From Beroe forskalii (Eukaryota; Ctenophora; Nuda; Beroida; Beroidae), in contig WFMF01000204.1 of assembly GCA_011033025.1 (NCBI GenBank), positions 186,001-250,000 of the forward strand: a DNA stretch of 64,000 nucleotides. The letters are read 5' to 3'. The notes beneath the pieces are model-generated. The model had not been told where the DNA came from and did no database searches. It was given only the letters and a program-made list of their open reading frames with translations. How positions within the stretch are numbered: the first letter of the stretch is position 1; each line of letters opens with the position of its first letter. Below, one piece after another: positions 1 to 13,404 of this stretch. The translations under genes and the position numbers were made by a program.

Positions 1-215
1 AAAACACGACTTAATTTTAAAAGGCTTCTCTATTTTTGGTGAGTGTGTGGGTATTATTGCTACACAGCGTGGGCAAATACTGTCAAAATCAAATTTTCCA
101 ATCTTTCAACATGAATAATTTGTGCGGGCCCCTCTGACGTACGACCGCAATACCAGCACGTGAACCTTTTCAAGGAATTCCTTGCCCTTTGTACACAGTG
201 TACACGCATACAATA

Positions 216-316
216 GAACAATGGCTGCAATCCGTGTCTTTTCCACCGCTACCTATTCTGTGATAGATCATAGAATAGGTAGATGTCAGCAGAGACGCGG
301 ATTGCAGCCATTGTTC
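216..316. mobile_element. Small hairpin MITE with TA target site
   Basis: The two ends are inverted copies (GAACAATGGCTGCAATCCG at the left, its complement at the right). The centre is a second inverted pair, CTACCTATTCT and AGAATAGGTAG. The whole ~100 bp can fold into one hairpin. TA lies at 214-215 and again at 317-318, as expected for Tc1/mariner-type insertion. It has no coding capacity. Flanks 1-213 and 317-1570 show no gene I can support. Confidence 0.7.
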
Positions 317-845
317 TATATAAAATAATTGTTATATAGAATAATCGTTTTCGAGAATTAAAATCGGCACATTTTGCCCTGTTTTCTTCAACTTTAAACA
401 TATAATTACCACAACAGCTATCAAATTCAAATCAAGTAGCACAATAAAATAATAAATAAAACTGAAAAATCGCAAAACAATCAAGCTGTTTTTTTGCGAT
501 CAGCACCTGCTTTAATAATAATTCGAACTATGTATTACTTGAACCTCTACGTTGCAATCCTTCATCTTGCGATAGTGGTTATTCCAAAACGCAATTTAGG
601 TTACCGATATTTATAACTTATAAGCGAATATATTGATTTGCTCCTGAGAGAAATACGCCCCGTCTGCCTTGGTAGCTCGCTCAGCTGCTGCCTGTTGGTA
701 CATTAAGCAGCGTTGCTACATATTATACGAAGCTGTTTATGCCAAAAACAGACACCAAGATGGCACGATGATATTATATAATGAGTCGTCCCTTTGTTGT
801 CCCACAATCCTCATACCCCACATAACACCAATCTCTGAGACTATA

Positions 846-905
846 ATGGGGCGTAGCCCCCGGGGGAGGTGACACATGCAGCTGCCTCCCCCTTCGGACA
901 AAGAT
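846..905. repeat. Fragment related to CAGGGGCGTAGCC repeats
   Basis: The stretch GGGGCGTAGCCCCCGGGGG followed by a CTCCCCCTTC-type motif resembles the left end of the hAT-type element at 15193-16063. Only one end is visible and no target-site duplication was found, so this is probably a degraded end fragment. Confidence 0.35.
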
Positions 906-1570
906 TGTGAAAAATAAAAGTTTGCAGAGGTTAAAGCTGCTTATGGAGCCAAGGGAAATAACACATTCAACAGGTTTTGAATGAAACTTTCCAAAAACCA
1001 GGCTACACCGTCCATTCTTTGAGGCCAAGCATAGAGGCTAGAGCTAGCCTCGCCCTTAATAAAATCCCCCTTAATAATCCACTATCATCAAAGATTGCAG
1101 AGATTAATACGACAGGATGGTACACCGTTCAGTCTTTGTGACAGTAATAAGCTGCTACCACCGACTTGGACAAAGAAAATGGTCCATTAATAAAGCTCGA
1201 GATTCGTCATCGATTCTTAGAAAAATCTTCCCATGCCTCCGTTATGCTTAAAATATTCTGAGTGAATATGCATCGAACAAGCATCACCAATACTGTCAAA
1301 ATTGCAAATACTGAGTTGCAAATATCAATTGAATATTGTGTCGCTTCAACTGGAGAGAAGGAGACATTTTACGACTCACGTGAGAGGGTTGCAAATAAAA
1401 GCAAAAGTAAAAGTTTACAATTCTAGTGCAAGTAGATGCCAGACTTCGCAATATTATGTCGCAGTGAGACAATCATCCTTCCGTCTCTTGGAGTCTTGGG
1501 GGGGGGGAGGATTTAATCAAAGCTAGCACTTCCCAAGAAGCTTATAACATGCGCTCAGAATAAATAGGCG

Positions 1571-1636
1571 GTCAAAATGACGTCATTTACATTGTGCGCG
1601 CTGCCAGATTGTTGTAAATAACCGCCTATTTTTCGT
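1571..1636 (+). repeat. Divergent copy of the dispersed CRE/CGCCTATTTTTC element
   Basis: It contains TGACGTCATTTACA, then the inverted half TGTAAATA, then ACCGCCTATTTTTCG. The outer blocks match the family listed at 33.7-62.3 kb; the centre differs. Weakest member of the set. Confidence 0.4.
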
Positions 1637-1858
1637 GCGCGGGGTTTATATACTTATATAGGTATATAGCATAATACACTGCCTGTACACTTGCCAGTAA
1701 TTTCATGGATCACTAGCAAGGTAGCTGCACAGTCGTATTGGGATTCAAACAACAGTTCTTAATTAAGATTGCCAGCAAAACCTTTGGTGATTATTGAGAA
1801 AAGTTCAGTAAGAATCCTGAGACTAAAACCTACGTCATTCATTCAAAAGTTCAAATTA

Positions 1859-2402
1859 CCTTAGTACACTTAAGAACGGCATCACGTAATTTGCGCGCAC
1901 TTTAAGATCGAAGCACTTTATTAGTGCGGTTTTTTATGAGATAGACAACGATGTGGAAATTTGAAAGAATTTGAATTAATGTTCCTCCTGATTGCAGGAC
2001 ATCATATTCATAAGACCAACAATCGAAAATTTAGCAATTATGAAGATAGATCAATTTTTCTACAGTAATACAGTAGGTTATAGTATCCATTACAATTTCT
2101 TTCTTTAAACTATTTAAGTTTCAGCTAAGGATCACGATATACTGCTCGTTTTGTAATTGCACTTATTGTTTTGGCCACTACAAACTTATCAAGTAGGTAG
2201 CTATAAATTCAAATCCGGTAGTATAGTTATTCATTAATTCATGTCCCAAAAAAACAAAATCAAAAAAACGAAAAATTCACAAAATTGTTCACTTAATTAG
2301 CATACACTTTATTTTATGCGCACTTAAATACTATACACTTAATTAGTGCGGTTTTTTCCAAACCGCACTAATTTAGTGACGCCGTTCTTAAGTGTACTAA
2401 GG
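1859..2402. mobile_element. Tc1/mariner-type MITE
   Basis: The left end CCTTAGTACACTTAAGAACG (1859 on) is repeated inverted at the right end (to 2402), with TA at 1857-1858 and 2403-2404. Inside, the words CACTTAATTAGTGCGG and GTGCGGTTTTTT recur near both ends. There is no transposase ORF, so it is a 544-bp non-autonomous element. Region 2405-3480 holds nothing I can support as a gene. Confidence 0.75.
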
Positions 2403-3480
2403 TATTATGTAGCACGAGACCAATCAGCGCTTGAGTTGACGGTCAACTCAAGCGCTGAGTTGCCAATTTCATTACGATTTTTAAGAACTTTCGGTATCCA
2501 ACGCATAAGCTTCCGCCTCGATATTAATAATGAAAGTTGTCAGCTGCTTTAATAACAGCTGATTTGGGTATCCCGCGACACGTACAAATTAGCCGGGATT
2601 CACCTATGACTGGAGAGAACTTCGCCTGGAAACGTAGTTTTAAACCCAGATTCCAAGGTGTCACCAATCATCTAAACTGTGTTTTAGTGCTTTAAACTTC
2701 GCACCTTGTGTCCTGTAGACCATTTAAATCAAAGGGCCTACACTTACAGCTGACACTTTATGAAACAGTTTTACAAACATGCCGGTTACCCTGAAACCAT
2801 TTAGAACTTCCTTATAGAGTTTAAACAGTGGTGCGACAAACTTCCATTTAAATTTCTTAGATTTAGCGCAGATAACCATGCGTATGAATTTCATCTAAAT
2901 TTTCAAAGTTCTATTTTCTGAAAATAGAACTTTTCTAATATGTTATGAAAGAATGAAAATTGTTGATTCTTTCATAGCATGAGCACCCCCAGTTGAATTA
3001 TTATTATTAGGTAAGCAGAATATAAGTATGCATAGTTAAGATGCATGTGATGAATGCATGAGGGAACCTTATAACAGAAAATATCATACATTTCCCTACC
3101 TCTATGTGTCGTAAGCAGTCATCTAGCATTTCCAACGTCGTCACTGATTCCATCATACTGCGATCTGAGAAATGGTATGAATTAGGTGAGGGCTTATACA
3201 AGGTGAGGGTTGATATAAGGTCTTGGTTGTGGTGAGAAATAAGGTGCGGTGAGGGACAAATATACAAAGAAACTGCGACAAACACAATGTTTTCATCAAA
3301 GTGAGCCACGAAACCAAGCTGTTATCAAACTGATAAGACTCACATTTTCCGTTCGTTAAATATCTCAAAGTAGTCCAGAGTGAGACGAAGCAGGAGTAAA
3401 GTCTTTCTCTTGGTCATGAACTAAACTTCCTGTATGTCTTCTATACCCCCTGCTGAGTAGGAGTAATTGGTTAACGCATC

Positions 3481-3574
3481 ATATCACGTGACCTTATAAC
3501 ATATCACGTGGTCTTATAACATATCACGTGATTTTATAACATGTCACGTGGTATAGCAATAGCATTGTCACGTG
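3481..3574. promoter_or_regulatory. Tandem CACGTG (E-box) array
   Basis: CACGTG occurs at 3485, 3505, 3525 and 3545, exactly 20 bp apart, and again at 3569. The unit is roughly ATAACATATCACGTGRYCTT. CACGTG is the core site of MYC/MAX, USF and MITF/TFE-type bHLH factors; the flanking GTCACGTGAC of the last copy is the CLEAR form. Whether this is regulatory or simply a minisatellite cannot be told from sequence. Confidence 0.5.
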
Positions 3575-3699
3575 ACAGTATAACATCGCATATAACTGCT
3601 TTGTTTTGTACACATTATGGGTGTAGAACATACAGTACAACGTGTAGGATTTTAGTAAATGGTTGAAGAAATTAAATGGAAATTTACACATTGCATACC

Positions 3700-3855
3700 A
3701 CCATACAAAATTACATGCTTTTCACCATGCATCTGACAACACATCATGCATCCCACCATGCATCCCACCATACAAAATCAAATGCATCATACGATACGAA
3801 ATTTCATGCATTCCGCCATGCATCCCGTCATGCATCATGCATGATGCATCATACC
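3700..3855. repeat. ATGCAT/CCACCATGCATC low-complexity tract
   Basis: Irregular reiterations of CATGCATCCCACCATGCATC, ending in a CATGCATGATGCATCAT palindrome. Overlapping ORFs here are by-products of the repeat. Region 3860-4677 lies 3' of the kinase gene, is AT-rich, and shows no further gene. Confidence 0.55.
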
Positions 3856-4677
3856 ATAATTTAGCTTTTGAACCATCATATTTTTCCATTTATGGAAATA
3901 AATCTATGCCAGTTTAAAAACAGAACCATTAAGTCATGTCATTTCAAAAACAGAACCAATACCATGTCATTGAATTAACTTGTTATCCAAAATTACTGCA
4001 AGAAGACAAGGAGATCAATAAAAGAGTGGAGTTAGGGAAAGGTAATAATTAATAAATTAGAATACAATCTTACAATATAATAACAGATAAACAATTTCAG
4101 TGTGAGAAAAACACGTTTTCAGTCAACGCATCAAACAAATCAACAGTAAATAGCTAAAGTCCAATTCCTGTAATACGTCAACATAATCCAGAAAGCATAA
4201 GAGCATAGGCGATATAAAAAAGATGTACCCAAAAGATGAAAATTTGATTCAATGCAGTATCGTAAAACAGTTACCAAATAGGACCAGCCAAGAGAATTCA
4301 AACAAAAATAAGGTCAGAAAGTACAATTTATTAAATAAATTATCCCCTAGAATTTGTGGCATTAATAATAATTCAAGCACATGAGGATATGCTAACAAAA
4401 CCGTATAAAAATAGTGCTGTAAAACCCAATTATAAATTGCCACATTGATTAAGTACAATCTGATGTGATGAGGCTGCTATGACATGATAAAAAGTTCGCT
4501 CACAGTAGAAACTAGGAAGGGATAAAGGGATTGTGAGGTGAAACACGGTGATTATTTAATAACCAAAACTTAAAACTCTTCAAATACATTAAAATACAAC
4601 ATTGTTTCTACAGTCAGGCCTGAACCTTGGAAGAACATTTCAGATCCATTGCCTCTACAACCTCATGTTTATAATGT

Positions 4678-6751
4678 TCATTGAGAAGCACTGCTCTCGA
4701 GGGTACGGTAATGGTCAAACATCTTGTCCATAATCAGGTCCTTGCTATGCAGTCTCTTACTACAATCCCTCTCCAGACACTTGATAACAAAGTCCTGGAG
4801 TGGTTTGGGGGTGTCTGAAGGTAGGGGCATCTTCCTGGTATCCTTGTAGATGTGATATTGAGCTATCTCGGAGGGCAGGTCACCCCAGGGGGTGTCACCG
4901 GATATCATCTCAAACATGGCAATGCCAACCGACCACACGTCCACCTTACGACCTGCCTTACCTGTGGGTGGGAGCACTTGTAAAAGTGGGGAAAGCTGAG
5001 TGGTGGAGCGCTCGCTTGAGTAGGAGGCACTCAGATTGTAAAGGTGGAGGTGCTGTTGCATGCTCATGAATTTGTTTCGTGAGAGGTGTCTCATTTTTGT
5101 TGAGGATTTTACTATTCCAACAGCTTTACAGCCAATGGTAGGAATTGAAGGAACAAGTCAATGCTATATTCTTAATTCTCCCAAGACTCCAAGAATTTGC
5201 TGGGTCTCCTTTACACTCGGCTGAGAGAACCGTGTGGCTACTTAGGTTTGAGATTTCTTTCACCCATTGTACAGTTGGAATGATCGCGAATCGAACTGCA
5301 GTCAGACGCTTGCAAGTCAGACGCCTTAACCAATACACCAACCAATAGCTAATATCTCTCACTTACCTTTCCCCTCGATGAGTTCCGGGGCCCTCCAATG
5401 AGGATTTCCTACTTGGCTGTTGAAGAGCGAACAGTGCGTCTCCGTGAATGATTTGGATATCCCAAAGTCCGCTATTTTGATTACATTCGCAGAACTGATG
5501 AGGATGTTCTTCGACCTTAGATCTCTGGGAGAAGATATGACTGCTGTGATCCACGTTTCAGGATTGCGCATGTGCTTCAAATTAGATTTGATGTATTTAA
5601 TGTGTGCTCCCATGTGACTCAAAAATTCATATGTGGTTTTGAAAATCTCATGAAGTTTTAATCTAAAATGGTCGGATAACCCGGGATAACTAATATTCTC
5701 TTCTAATTTAACAGGAACCTGGAATAGATTTATTTACTTTTCCACATCCATACTTCACACATTTGAGGGACCCACCTGTGTACTATTTCCTTGCTGTGCA
5801 TGTACACGAGTCCACACAGTATCTGATAGGTGTAGTCAATCACTACGTTGTTGTTGAAGCTGCCAGCCTCCTGTAGGTAGGAAACGACCGGTTAATAACC
5901 GAAACCGAAACACCGGTTAACCGAACCAGAATACCGGTTTACCAACCCGAAATACCGGTAAACCGAACCCGAAATATCGGTTGACCGAACCGAAATAACG
6001 GTTACCGAACCGAAATACCGGTTAACTTATCGTTAACCGGGTGTTTTCAGCCAACCGAAACCTTACTCGGATTCATTGAGAAATGTTAACGGGTCGTTTG
6101 GTACCTGTAAAGCATCGTACATGTTGCTGCCGTCCACGTATTCCATGAAAATGAGGAAAGCGTTGTCTATCTGTTTGGTAGTGAAGTACTTCACTATGTT
6201 GGGATGTGAGAGACGACGGTGGATGGAGATCTCGTTCTGCACTGTCTTCTTCTCGGCTTCATAATCATCTGAGAAGGTAGAGGTGTATTGAAAATGACGT
6301 GTGCATTATGCATATGGTGGTATACCAGTGTGCGTGAAATGACAAATATATTTCCTTGCTCTCAGGGTTTAGAAGTTAATAAAACGCATCACATTTTTTG
6401 AAAATTTCAGTGCATATCAGTGAGCAAACCATTATTTTCCATTGGCACTGCCTTGATAGCTAGATCCAGCGCTGAACCCTCGTCATTATAGTGGTAAACA
6501 TGCCCAAAACTGCCGTTTCCAACGAACGTCCAGAGCGAGAAATCAGCGGGGAAGGAGTAGGACTTTTCACATTCCTTCTGGTAGATGCCTATCGTAACGA
6601 AATCGTCTTGAGAACCCTGAAACATTGGGGTGTAATAACCTTTATGATTGTAGCAGTGAAAGTTCGAATTCTGCAGTACATGATTACAGTGTTTAATAAA
6701 TGTCAAATATAGCCGGTCTACACAGAGATCGGTATGTACTTCTGGAAGCAT
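4678..6751 (-). CDS. Protein kinase, five exons, STE11/TKL-like
   Basis: Exons (minus): 6751-6430, 6268-6105, 5870-5776, 5524-5367, 4961-4678. Their 1023 nt give exactly 341 codons including stop, with intron phases 1, 0, 2, 1 and GT/AG ends throughout. The product is a predicted cytosolic Ser/Thr-type kinase: glycine loop GNGSFGHVY (~residues 78-86), AIK lysine ~100, helix-C glutamate ~120 in NEISIHRRLSHPNIV, catalytic HRDLRSKN ~193-200, DFG ~213-215, APE ~239-241, and VDVWSVG in helix F. All catalytic residues are present. The usual HRDLK lysine is arginine here, as in many TKL and tyrosine kinases. A short C-terminus follows the kinase domain. The start at 6751 is the first Met of the open frame; an acceptor near 6672 or 6626 could instead bring in an upstream exon. 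MAP3K-like is an inference from motif style. Confidence 0.8.
5105..5350 (-). mobile_element. tRNA-derived SINE inside kinase intron 4
   Basis: Read on the minus strand, it has a tRNA-like head with an A-box-like TTGGTTAAGGCG and a B-box GCAGTTCGATTCGC. A body with CTCAGCCGAGTGTAAAGGA follows. The tail is CCTTCAATTCCTACCATTGG, then CTGTA. The body and tail match the SINE at 28893-29172, so the two belong to one family. It lies wholly in the intron between 4961 and 5367. Confidence 0.65.
5885..6060. repeat. ACCGGTTAACCG island in kinase intron 2
   Basis: About 175 bp made of varied copies of ACCGGTTAACCGAACCGAAAT, a word that is itself nearly palindromic (ACCGGTTAACCGGT). It lies in the intron between exons 6105-6268 and 5776-5870. 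It resembles in style, not in sequence, the islands at 16.85, 22.0, 24.0, 25.0, 26.8 and 29.4 kb. No terminal repeats or target-site duplication were found here. Confidence 0.6.
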
Positions 6752-9713
6752 TATATACCAGAGAAGCTACTCTGTCATATTGACATGCGATTTTATCCTG
6801 CATGAAGCATGCGTGCCAAAACTTTTTAAAAGAAAGCTGATATTGCCAATAAATTAGCGATTTTCTGACTAAATTCTACGATTGGAGGAAAAAGACGGCG
6901 CGTGGCGCACAAAACAAATTACTTATTTCGCATTCGCGCGTTCCAACTAGTAATACTGGTTTTTGTGACTGTGCCACCGCATGGCCGAATTTCATAACAC
7001 CGCGGCCCTGGGTTCTTAGCTTCAGTTGGATTTCTTAACACGAAATTAAATAAACAAACTTGAATCCGAATTTATGTTGTGTTAGGAGTGATTAATTTGG
7101 ATATTTATTGAGTAGGTGGCATTAGAAAGAATTTGGCAGCGATGCTGAAATCAAAGGGCCTTTGATTCAACGGCGGGAAATTGATAGCCAGGGCTGTTAA
7201 GCACAAAGAACACTTGGGGCTGAGGTAGACAAGCTTAGTACATGGCGATAAAGCACTGACGGGGATTTGGAAGCTGGGCCTCCGGAAAACTCATCTTCTT
7301 TTAATGCTCCCGACTGACTTTTGACCAATAAAAAGGACCAAAAAGAACTGGTAATAGCTCCGAAAATAAGTGATTTGTATCGCTACAGCACTCAGATTCC
7401 AAGAAATTGCGATCACCAGATCATATTAAGATTTTGATGGTTGTTTATAGGAACATGATTTTCAATCAACAGGGCCATTTAGAATTCGGTAATTTTGAAG
7501 ATTCGCAAAGGAGGAGCATCATGATTCATGATGCAAACGCACGTGCACGAAATTTCTGTCCTCTTATTGACTGTTACCAAAGTTATAATGGAGGTGGTAT
7601 GCAAACCTCTTCGCGACACTTTCACAACTTGTCCATTACTAATCCTACCTAAGTGACCTTTTTTGAACAAAAAATGCGATTGGCGAGATAAAATGAGCAG
7701 AAATAACATTTTCTGTTATAATTTGATGATGTATTAGGTACCTGAATGAGTGTATCTATAGGAGCTAGCGGGGTCAGAACATCCATTAATCCTCAGAGAA
7801 TTTCATTGTAACCATAAACCAATGCCCTGCATTTCAACAATATTATAAACCAAGAGGTATATAAGTATGTTATTAGTTTTTCTGCTTTTTTTCAATATAT
7901 GCATTAGCTAGTCGAGAAAAGATCATCCAAAGCTTCCCCAGATTTATAACAATAATTTTATGCATTGATTATCAAAGTACCAAGAAGATAATAGAGCAAT
8001 GCCCATATAAGCGAATGAAAAACACAGTTTTCATAAAATATTTTATATAATACAATATTTACAATAAGTCAATCACACATAATTATGCTCATATCTGAGG
8101 ATTTCAGGACAACTGTACACAACATATCTGATAAGCTGATTGACTGACTACTGAAATACTTGCCACCTATTCAACAAGTAAAATCCATTCTTACTGCAGC
8201 TTTTGAAAGTGAAATCTGATTAAATAAAATATAATCATTGTGGTCTATGTAGATAATCGTAAAACAATTTTAATTGGTGCGCTAGCAGTAAGAACAATCA
8301 AAAAGTAGATTTGCTTAATACTTTCTTGAAAGCTTATACTGTAGTTCATCGACAGAATTTATCACAAATTGAAATAAAAATATTTTGAAGAATCTTTAAA
8401 ACGGGTTGTAGAGCTAGTAATAAGAACTCGGTGAATTTTTACCAGTTAGATTTTAAAATAGAAAGGCTTTGAACTAAATAAGAAACCTTTAAAATCTCGT
8501 GATCATTTCGTAAAAATTTTGATGAAATATTGGTGAGTCTTTTTGTACGAAATGTCTAAAATTAATATATATTTGATTGACGTGATTATTCAAGTATTTA
8601 CACATGTATCATATATTCACACCTTGAACGAGGCAAATAAAACCTCAATAAATTACAAAACAAACTGACATGAATGGGGAGAAATAGGGAATCAACACAG
8701 GAAAATTTTAAAATCGACAATATCATATTCTTGAACACATTTCAGGCACATTTAAGTTTACACTTAGGTTATTTTCACAGAATGATAATCTTTTACAATA
8801 TTGAGTTAATCATAAATCATTAAGGTGTCTTTGCTGCAAAGTTGGTCAAATTGATTTGATTAAGGCTACAAATTACAATATTTGATTGCAATAAGTACAA
8901 AGATAGCTATATCATTGCAGTTTTGTTCCATTAAACATTCTTTATTCTTTTATTGAGATCAAACGTAATGGCTCTTATTTGACATAGAAAAAAACGGACA
9001 ATTACACAGGCGAAAGGAAAACCTTCAACAGCATTGACTTATTGCATTTAAAGTTTTCAATTCCATATAGCAAAATTTATAGGAATCTTACAACTTTTTA
9101 AATTTCACCCATCATTTACTTATAAATAAGTTCATATCTTTTAAATAAATTTATAGTATAATTTCATATTATTATTATTAAAATGTGTTATTAAATATCA
9201 TTCATTTCATGGAAACGTGCACAAAATTGTTACTTACAGTTCTAACTTTCTAATTACAATTGTACATATTGTGTTCTTTTAGTTCTTAAAAATAGAATGC
9301 TGATAAAGTTCATATAAAATCATGTTAAGAGCATGGAACCAATGTGGGATCGCACTTGGTACCCAAAAGTATACCTGAGCAGTGACCTTTCCGATTTCCG
9401 AACCTACTACACACAGTGATTGCAGTATTAACACAACAACATCAATGATCTGTACATGAAAATTAACAAGGAAGTCTATACTTCTATAGTCCATAAACAA
9501 TAATCATAACACATCCTAAGATTATGTTACAATTTCCCTATGTCTATTCATGAATCATATGAGCTTCTGATCACGTTTTTATAATTGGCTCAGCTGAAGA
9601 TGAAGTGATGGGTGATATTCCACATCAATGATACTGCAGTCTCTTACCAATCCTTGAATAGGTTTGAAATGAAAAATCTGAAAGTCTGAATTATTCAAAT
9701 GTTTGAATCACAT
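6752..9713. other. Intergenic, no gene recognised
   Basis: AT-rich sequence between the kinase start and the ankyrin gene stop. Short ORFs at 7407-7652, 7479-7709 and 9279-9500 lack recognisable domains or supporting splice signals. The part just below 9714 is probably the 3' UTR of the ankyrin gene. Confidence 0.5.
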
Positions 9714-12700
9714 TCACTTTTCATTCTCCATGTCACCATTGTTTGGCGTTTCAGGTTGCAAAACGTCCATTCTATTTGGAGAAACTGGATTCAGTTTCTT
9801 TTTATACCACGGATTTGGCTCGGAAGGAGCTTGCCGACCTGGTATCATTGGCATTGGGCCAAGAAGAGAGTTGCCTCGAGGCGGGAGCCCTTCTGGGAGT
9901 GAGTGGTGCAGTTCAAGAGTCTGTTCAATCACCACAGAATCTCCTTTTCGGGAAGGAATTTGCTCTATCTTACTATACCTTGGTGACATCTTTATATCGG
10001 AGGGTTGCCGCTGCTCATCTAAAGCTGAAATATGAGTTGAGGAAAGCTGCATGATTCCTGCCTCGTCTTTTTGCAAATCACGATTCATATCGATGTTGTT
10101 GCCCCGAGCTGTTTTGGGTCTCTCAGGCATTGCATCTCTATCATCCTGAGGGGCATGCCCGTTCGTCATCATTCCCTCCTTTGGCGGGGGAGGTTTCGGT
10201 GGAATGATGTTCAACTTCCACGGAACTGGCGGGGCTTCCCGCATCGCATCAGCAGGAAGAGGGGAAGATGGCCTTTTGTTTCTCTTGCCTCGAGATGAGG
10301 AGGGTCGTGCAGCAAAAGGAGATTGATCTGTTGATTTTCCAGTGATCATATCTCTTATGTCACCGAGTTCTTTCAACTTCTGGGGCTTCTGCTGATTGAC
10401 TTGCTGTATTTGATTGGATGAATGTCTAAGTAAACCAGGTGTTATAGTTGACACATTAGCAGGAGATGAGAACTTCAATCTAGGACTGCTCTTACTCACT
10501 GCAGGACTTATTTTAGTGCCAGAATTATTGAGAATAATTACCCTCCTGTCATTTGGATGCTGGGTTAATGCGGCAATAGGTTTCATTGGAACCTGACCTT
10601 GATGCATAGGCAGGATTGGGGACACAGAAGACTGCATTGGCTTTGGAGAATTCGGACGAACTGGCATTGAGTTGCAGCTATTCTCCATTTCTGTGCCCTG
10701 ATGATAGGCAGATATCACAATAGAACAGTAATGCAGTTGTTTGATCTGGGCAATTGCATGTGGTGTGAGGCCCTCCTTATCTACAGTAGCTGTACTGCCA
10801 CCTCTTTCCAGCAAGAAGTTAGTTACCCCACTGTGGGCATTGTTCACAGCATGATGCACTGGTGTCCTACCATCGGAATCAGGCACCATTAGATCTTCAA
10901 GGTCAAACTTATCTGCAATGGCTTTGCAAACATCAAGTTTTCCAGCAAAGGCAGCATGGTGGAGAATATTCCGCTCTAACTTATCTTTTTGCTGAACAGT
11001 ATCAGAATTCAAGAATAGATCAACTACGTCCATGTGATTGACACCCATGTGCAAGAGTGACTGACCCTTTTCATCAGTAACACAAGCTAACTTTGGTCCA
11101 TTGGGAGAGGCAAGTATTATTTTAGGGCATCAACCTTCCCTCTTTTAGCAGCCCACATTATTGGTGTTTCACCCTCCTTGTCTGCTTTATTCAGGTCAGC
11201 ATCATACTTCAGGAGAAGCTGCAAACACACAGTATCTTCAACTTCAACTGCCCAGTGTGCTGGGCTTCTACCTCGATATCACATAGGCCTGTTTTTGCAC
11301 ACAACTGCAGCAAATCATCAGTAACAATGGGGTTTTCATTCATCACCGCCCTGTGTAGCGCTGTACTTCCATCATGTGCTTGATGGTTGACATTGCACCC
11401 ATTACTTGCAAAGAACTTGATGTAGTGTTCCAACTCTGGTACCCCTGCACAGTAGTGAAGTGGTGTCCTCCCCAGAGAGTCCACCTCACCATTATAACCC
11501 ATTGATTCGATGTACTTTTGACATGACTCACCATCTCCAGATGACAACATGTCAAATAATTCGGACATTTTTTCCTTCTGCACGCCTGCACCATGCATGC
11601 TGCTAGCGAGATACTGAGGCTTGTTACTCTCAGGTTTTTTCAAGTCATACCAGGGCCAAATGTACTTGTCGGCTTTCCCATGATCCTGCTTCTTCTTCAG
11701 CACCTTCCAGTAAGTTTGCATTTGAAGTAATGTTAGATTTAGTGCATCCCTGAGCTTTGCACCATCAACATCAAGGGCGATTTTAACTTGAAAATCTTGA
11801 ATAACACTAGATATCTTCTGTAAATCTTTCTTTTTCACCACCATATTTGATGCCGTCATTGTTACGTCTTTCTCTGGTTCATAAAACCCATGGTCCTAGG
11901 AGATATAATGAATTAGGTAAGGAAAGAGTAAAAAGAATGCTGAACCCATTGAAAATTTCTAATGTTTGAACCCAGTGCAGTTTATTCCATGAAAGATCTT
12001 CTTATGTTCCATAACTAACTATTATTATATCATTTACTTTCTTGCAAATTTTTTTTAAATAAACAATGAACCAAGTAGATCAGAAGCAAAAATGTCAGAA
12101 GACTAAACATAACATAGGATAATACGTTGTGGACTGTGTTTAAAATCAAATAGGTACATCACCAATCTCAAACATAGTTTCTTACAAATAGAGAAATGTG
12201 GAATCAAACGAAACATTTTTTTTTTCTAATCTGCAAAATTAAAACCGAGCAAATCTCGTCAAAAATTTTGAATTTTGGAAATATAAAATCACAGAAATAG
12301 TACAAACGGCACTATTTAATTGTATACTATTCCAGTAATTCTATTTAGCGATAAAATAACCAGTGCAATAAATCCAGAGCACATACACACACGCTAACGA
12401 GCAGGCGCACTGTAATATAACCCTGGGCCTTACAACAATCGTATATATTTTATCAGCAAGGTTTTAATCAATTTAAACATACTTGTTTTGTGATGCCACC
12501 TAACGAGAACTATCACATAAAGGGGTATTAATACAACATAATGCTTTAATGGGGCTTATCTTTTGAATATTATCCACACACAAATTAATTACAAGTGCCT
12601 TTTGGTAGTGATTTCTATTAGCTATGTGTTCTATGTCGAGGTATATAATATTTGCATTTTTGGCTAACACAGATTAAGACAATTATTTTACTAACATTCT

Positions 12701-13404
12701 TTACTGTATCATGTAATTCTAATTTCAATTCAAATCTACAAATGTGGTTTGAAGTTTCATGTTAAATCATAATATTAACGACACATAATATCTGATTAAT
12801 TGTTATCAATTTAAGCTTTTATAGCAATCTTATATATAAAGTAAAGTCACACGTGAATAATGTTTGTCTGTAATTCCGTATACAATTAAATTTGAGCTTG
12901 CCAAGAAAATATCAAGAGAAACGAATGCAAAAGGAAGAAATGAGGCGCCGTTGCTATGGAAACAAATTTTTGCGCACGTGCAGATTATAATCAGTGTTAT
13001 GCGAGAGCTTTCACTGTTAAATGCTGTGCTGACATTGTTTTTGAAAATTTGACGTTTTTTAAATGTTAAACTTCAAGTTCAAGATCTTAAGGTGGAGAAA
13101 GGACATAACTTGAATAACGGAGGATATTTCAGATGAATTGTTTTCTGTGACAGAGTTTGGCAGACAATCAATGCTGAGTCGGTGATAACAACAGTAACTA
13201 TAGTTTCGAAATTAGCCGTTTAGTTTACAAAAGTGCACAATTCAATTGAGTCGAATATAGGTGTAGCAGATTAAGAAGACAGTTCCTGGCCGGGATTAAT
13301 GTAAACAAAACGAAATGGTCCAATGTCAGTATCAGTATGAGAATTAACATAGACTTCCTGCAATCAAAACGGAACGCTGGAACAAAACTCACATAGTTTA
13401 GCAT
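9714..13404 (-). CDS. Ankyrin-repeat protein, two apparent 1-bp frameshifts
   Basis: The main exon runs 11895 to 9714. It opens in frame with DHGFYEPEKDV after a TCTCCTAG acceptor. A short N-terminal region is followed by about seven ankyrin repeats (GRTPLHYCAG, DGSTALHRAV, GRSPAHWAVE, GETPIMWAAK, GQSLLHMGV, ERNILHHAAF, GRTPVHHAV). A proline-, serine- and lysine-rich tail (WKLNIIPPKPPPPKEG) of ~290 residues ends at 9714. The frame breaks twice: at the CC at 11271-11272 and the TTTT at 11120-11123; one added base at each restores the ankyrin consensus and makes the exon exactly 728 codons. A likely first coding exon at 13404-13393 reads MLNY before a strong GTGAGT donor and is phase-compatible, giving a ~1.5 kb intron with nothing else recognised in it. 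Ankyrin repeats mediate protein binding; the partner is unknown. I do not recognise an orthologue. Confidence 0.7.

Noticed and set aside
5262-5350. A functional tRNA gene on the minus strand
   Set aside because: A- and B-box-like words are present, but the arms do not close into a proper cloverleaf and the sequence runs on into a SINE body shared with 28893-29172.
9703-10298. Plus-strand frames of 75-110 codons
   Set aside because: Shadows of the ankyrin gene on the opposite strand.
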